From Myxococcota bacterium (GTDB taxonomy: Bacteria > Myxococcota > Polyangia > GCA-2747355 > JAKLHH01), in assembly GCA_022710245.1 (NCBI GenBank), contig JAKLHH010000264.1, forward strand, positions 1 through 8,528: a stretch of 8,528 nt of DNA. The letters run 5' to 3'. Both the position numbers and the translations under genes were made by a program. Below the pieces are notes generated by a model. The model worked only from the letters and a program-made list of their open reading frames with translations. It was not told where the DNA came from and did not search any database. Positions 6,884-8,528 of the stretch are shown piece after piece (the stretch's first letter is position 1; each line of letters starts with the position of its first letter).

Positions 6884-6929
6884 CGGGACCTCCCGGAGGG
6901 CTGGTGCTTGTCTAGCCCAGGAGGGGGAG

Positions 6930-6958
6930 GGCTGGCAACCCTTCCTCGCGGTTCAGCC
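6930..6958 (-). terminator. Candidate terminator hairpin after the Nudix gene
   Basis: GGCTG (6930-6934) pairs with CAGCC (6954-6958), and AACC (6937-6940) with GGTT (6950-6953), giving a 9-bp stem with a 2-nt bulge and a 9-nt loop. It begins 5 nt beyond the Nudix stop on the minus strand. No U-tract follows, so it may be a Rho-assisted or inefficient terminator. It would separate Nudix from the peptidase cassette. Confidence 0.35.
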
Positions 6959-6963
6959 TCGGG

Positions 6964-7605
6964 TCAGCCCGCCCGCACGAGCGGCACGTCCCAGCCCACC
7001 ACCGCGAAGAAGCGCATCATCATCTGGTAGGTGAGGCCCCAGATGATCCGCTCCGACACGTTGAAGCAGGGCAGGTTGAAGCGCTGCCCGCCGAGCTCGT
7101 AGGGGACGGTCGAGGCGCAGGTCGGGTCGAGGAGGCGGCGGATCGGCACCCAGAGCGCCTCCTCGACCTCCTCGGTGTCGAGGCTGAGCGAGGCGGGGAC
7201 CCGCAGCCGGAACACGAAGGGCGTGATCGCCATCGGCAGCACGCCGCCGCGCGCCGAGGCGCGCAGGTCGTCGAGCTGGCCGAGGAGCTCCGCGTCGCGC
7301 GCGAGGTCGAGCGCGACCTCCTCGAGGGTCTCGCGGCGGGCGGCCTCGAGCGCCGAGGCGTCGCCCACGTCGACGCGGCCACCCGGGAGCGCCATGTGTC
7401 CAGACCAGGGGTCGCCGTCCACCCGGGACCGGCGGATGAACAGGATCTCGCAGCAGCCGTCTTCGGCCTCGCGCAGGACGATGGAGACCGCCGCGCGCTG
7501 GGGCGCCACGGTGAGGTCGATGGCCTGCGGCTGATGGGAGGCGAGGCGCTGACGGATCCAGTCGATGCGATCGCTGCTCATCGCGAGAGGGCGCGGGGGA
7601 GTCAT
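6964..7605 (-). CDS. Nudix hydrolase, CoA-pyrophosphatase-like
   Basis: This 213-residue protein starts at ATG 7605, two bases after the stop of the upstream gene, so translational coupling is likely; a second ATG at 7581 is possible, and neither has a Shine-Dalgarno. The central Nudix box spans about 75-99: GGRVDVGDAS, a helix, then RRETLEEVAL, with catalytic-box Glu92, Glu95 and Glu96 visible. The box has an extra residue compared with the canonical Gx5Ex7REUxEExGU pattern and Ala in place of the late Gly, as in the NudL/CoA-pyrophosphatase subgroup, and it is preceded by DPWSGHMALPGG (65-76). Nudix enzymes hydrolyse nucleoside diphosphates linked to other moieties; CoA-like substrates are likely but unproven. 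The longer open frame beyond 7605 overlaps the upstream gene and is spurious. Cytoplasmic; no signal. Confidence 0.88.
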   Translation of the reverse strand: MTPPRPLAMSSDRIDWIRQRLASHQPQAIDLTVAPQRAAVSIVLREAEDGCCEILFIRRSRVDGDPWSGHMALPGGRVDVGDASALEAARRETLEEVALDLARDAELLGQLDDLRASARGGVLPMAITPFVFRLRVPASLSLDTEEVEEALWVPIRRLLDPTCASTVPYELGGQRFNLPCFNVSERIIWGLTYQMMMRFFAVVGWDVPLVRAG

Positions 7606-7607
7606 CG

Positions 7608-8069
7608 CTACTGGGGTACGGTGAGGGTCACCGCCGCGACGGTTCGCTGCAGCTTGAAGCTGGGGAAGCGTACGCGCGTGAGCTGCTTGCCGATGCAGCG
7701 GGCGAGCGGCGAGCCACGCTGGCCGTCGACGCGGCTGGCGAGGACGCGCCCCTTGCCGCTGACGACGACCTCGAGGCGGGCCTGCTTGCGCGCGGGGTCG
7801 CGGCGTCGGGCCTCGATCAGGCAAGGCTGCAGGCGCCCGCGGTGCGAGGCCATCACCTCCTCGACCTGCGTCTCGGTGCGGCCGCTCACGTCACCGCCGC
7901 TGGCGCCGTCGATCCGGGTCACCGAGGGGGTGCAGAAGATGTCGCGGCAGCGCGGCCCCCCCCGCTTGGCGGCGCTGGCCTTGGTCGGGCGCTTGCCCGC
8001 CGAGGAGACCGGCGCGGCCAGGCTGACGGAAGGCAGCCCCAGGATGATGCAGAGCACCAGCGTACGCAT
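7608..8069 (-). CDS. Stand-alone AgmX/PglI C-terminal domain secreted protein
   Basis: This 153-residue protein has a short signal (residues 1-18, cleavage SLA-AP). The mature part, about 67-153, has the AgmX/PglI C-terminal pattern common in Myxococcota: VEEVMASHRGRLQPC, a basic helix, LEVVVSGKGRVLASRVDG, then LARCIGKQL and a final hydrophobic strand ending LTVPQ. Cys83 and Cys125 sit at the conserved pair positions; Cys41 and Cys46 could form another disulfide. In the larger relatives this domain ends gliding or envelope-related proteins and resembles TonB-type C-termini. Here it lacks any longer N-terminal part. The start ATG 8069 has no Shine-Dalgarno and lies just after a possible promoter, so the mRNA may be nearly leaderless. 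The stop at 7610-7608 is two bases from the Nudix start. Confidence 0.8.
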   Translation of the reverse strand: MRTLVLCIILGLPSVSLAAPVSSAGKRPTKASAAKRGGPRCRDIFCTPSVTRIDGASGGDVSGRTETQVEEVMASHRGRLQPCLIEARRRDPARKQARLEVVVSGKGRVLASRVDGQRGSPLARCIGKQLTRVRFPSFKLQRTVAAVTLTVPQ

Positions 8070-8078
8070 GAGTAGTAC

Positions 8079-8107
8079 AGGATAGCGCCGTGGACCGAAG
8101 ATGAAAA
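8079..8107 (-). promoter_or_regulatory. Possible sigma70-type promoter
   Basis: On the minus strand TTTTCA (8107-8102) and TATCCT (8084-8079) match the -35 and -10 consensus at 4 of 6 bases each with exactly 17 nt between them. They would start transcription near 8072, about 3 nt before the AgmX-domain start, consistent with a leaderless message. This is a weak match and tentative. Confidence 0.3.
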
Positions 8108-8126
8108 GGCTCTGCAGCGGTCGGTC

Positions 8127-8141
8127 CCGCGAGGTGCGCGG
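8127..8141 (-). terminator. Small hairpin directly after the toxin stop
   Basis: CCGCG (8127-8131) and CGCGG (8137-8141) flank a 5-nt loop immediately after the stop codon of the toxin gene. It is a short GC-only stem with no adjacent T-tract; it may contribute to ending the toxin-antitoxin transcript or be chance. Confidence 0.25.
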
Positions 8142-8438
8142 TCAGCGCGCTTTCCAGAAGCCTGGCCGACGCTTGGCGTGTGCCACCGCGACGACCTCGA
8201 GCGTGGCGCCAGCGATCCGGTAGATCACCGAATATGGAAACCGGCGCATCAGATAGCGCCGCGTCTTTTCGTCGTAGCGGGGCCAGGCCTCCGGCGCCTG
8301 CCGCAACATCTCGACTGCGTCGCTGAACGCCACGCCAAAGGCGGTCGCGAGCTCCGCCGAACGCTCAGAATACCAGGCAAGAGCGCCTCGGAGATCCTCC
8401 ACCGCCTCAGGGTGAAAGAGAACGCGTGCGCTGACCAT
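8142..8438 (-). CDS. ParE-family toxin of a type II toxin-antitoxin module
   Basis: This 98-residue protein is full length for a RelE/ParE toxin. It opens with VLFHPEAVEDLRGALAWY (residues 6-23), the typical start of the fold, has an RRYLMRRFPYSVIYRI segment (60-75) matching the central strands, and ends with VVAVAHAKRRPGFWKAR (82-98), the usual C-terminus. ParE toxins poison DNA gyrase; RelE relatives cut mRNA, and sequence here cannot fully separate them, although the C-terminal HAKRRPGFW favours ParE-like. The ATG at 8438 is two bases after the antitoxin stop, with no own Shine-Dalgarno, so translation is probably coupled. The antitoxin lies directly upstream. Confidence 0.88.
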   Translation of the reverse strand: MVSARVLFHPEAVEDLRGALAWYSERSAELATAFGVAFSDAVEMLRQAPEAWPRYDEKTRRYLMRRFPYSVIYRIAGATLEVVAVAHAKRRPGFWKAR

Positions 8439-8440
8439 CG

Positions 8441-8528
8441 CTAGACGTGCAGCGACCGGCGGACGTCATCCCAGTCCACGGCAGCTACCCGCCCCTTCTC
8501 CAGCTCGTCGACCCGCCGCGCGACCTCT
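8441..8528 (-). CDS. Addiction-module antitoxin, C-terminal fragment
   Basis: Reading leftwards from the window edge, an open frame of 28 residues (EVARRVDELEKGRVAAVDWD then DVRRSLHV) ends in TAG at 8443-8441, two bases before the ParE start. The RR--EL--G-V-----W--V pattern is the C-terminal signature of the putative addiction-module component family (the TIGR02574-like antitoxins) that neutralises ParE/RelE-type toxins. It was too short to be listed as a full frame, and its 5' end and promoter lie beyond the window. Such antitoxins usually repress their own operon. Confidence 0.75.
   Translation of the reverse strand, partial: EVARRVDELEKGRVAAVDWDDVRRSLHV

Noticed and set aside
6889..6899. 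Near-palindrome CCTCCCGGAGG over the peptidase Shine-Dalgarno as a regulatory hairpin
   Set aside because: The loop would be one base, too short to form; it simply contains the Shine-Dalgarno.
5591..7030. Plus-strand open frame of 479 codons opposite the M64 peptidase
   Set aside because: The minus-strand frame contains HEFGH and a signal peptide; this one is low-complexity Arg/Glu/Val sequence without motifs.
7606..7824. N-terminal extension of the Nudix gene up to 7824
   Set aside because: It would overlap the AgmX-domain gene in another frame and is low-complexity, Arg-rich sequence; the ATG at 7605, two bases after the upstream stop, is a better start.

Overview
The window is very GC-rich (about 70% by eye) with strong G/C bias at third codon positions. 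That bias opens long spurious reading frames on the opposite strands. The gene content suggests a Myxococcota-type (deltaproteobacterial) chromosome: a stand-alone AgmX/PglI C-terminal domain protein, many lipoproteins and secreted proteins, and an LVIVD propeller. The taxonomic call is inference from gene families; there is no rRNA, tRNA, CRISPR array or recognisable insertion sequence here.

Left part (1-3119), all on +: the 3' end of an OPT-family transporter; a small three-helix membrane protein whose N-terminus is an 11-residue tandem duplication; a cysteine-rich secreted protein of unknown function; and a lipoprotein with the catalytic blocks of an SGNH/sialate O-acetylesterase-type hydrolase. 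The right part is entirely on -, and the two halves converge at about 3120-3227, where a GC-rich hairpin lies.

Centre (3228-6883), on -: a three-gene cassette of exported proteins transcribed leftwards, an M64-family zinc peptidase, then an LVIVD-repeat seven-bladed propeller protein with an Ala/Lys/Pro tail, then a CrtC/AttH-type lipocalin-like lipoprotein. Gaps of 14 and 47 to 48 nt and good Shine-Dalgarno sites support an operon. The likely theme is extracytoplasmic protein or lipid/glycan processing, but no pathway can be named.

Right part (6964-8528), on -: a Nudix hydrolase of the CoA-pyrophosphatase-like type, translationally linked to an upstream AgmX/PglI-domain secreted protein, and a ParE-type toxin preceded by the truncated 3' end of an addiction-module antitoxin that runs off the window.

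I see no clear unprecedented defence or mobile system. The items most worth following are the peptidase-propeller-lipocalin cassette, the miniature GspF-like membrane protein with its in-frame 33-bp duplication, and the Cys-rich secreted orphan with a CDCC motif.
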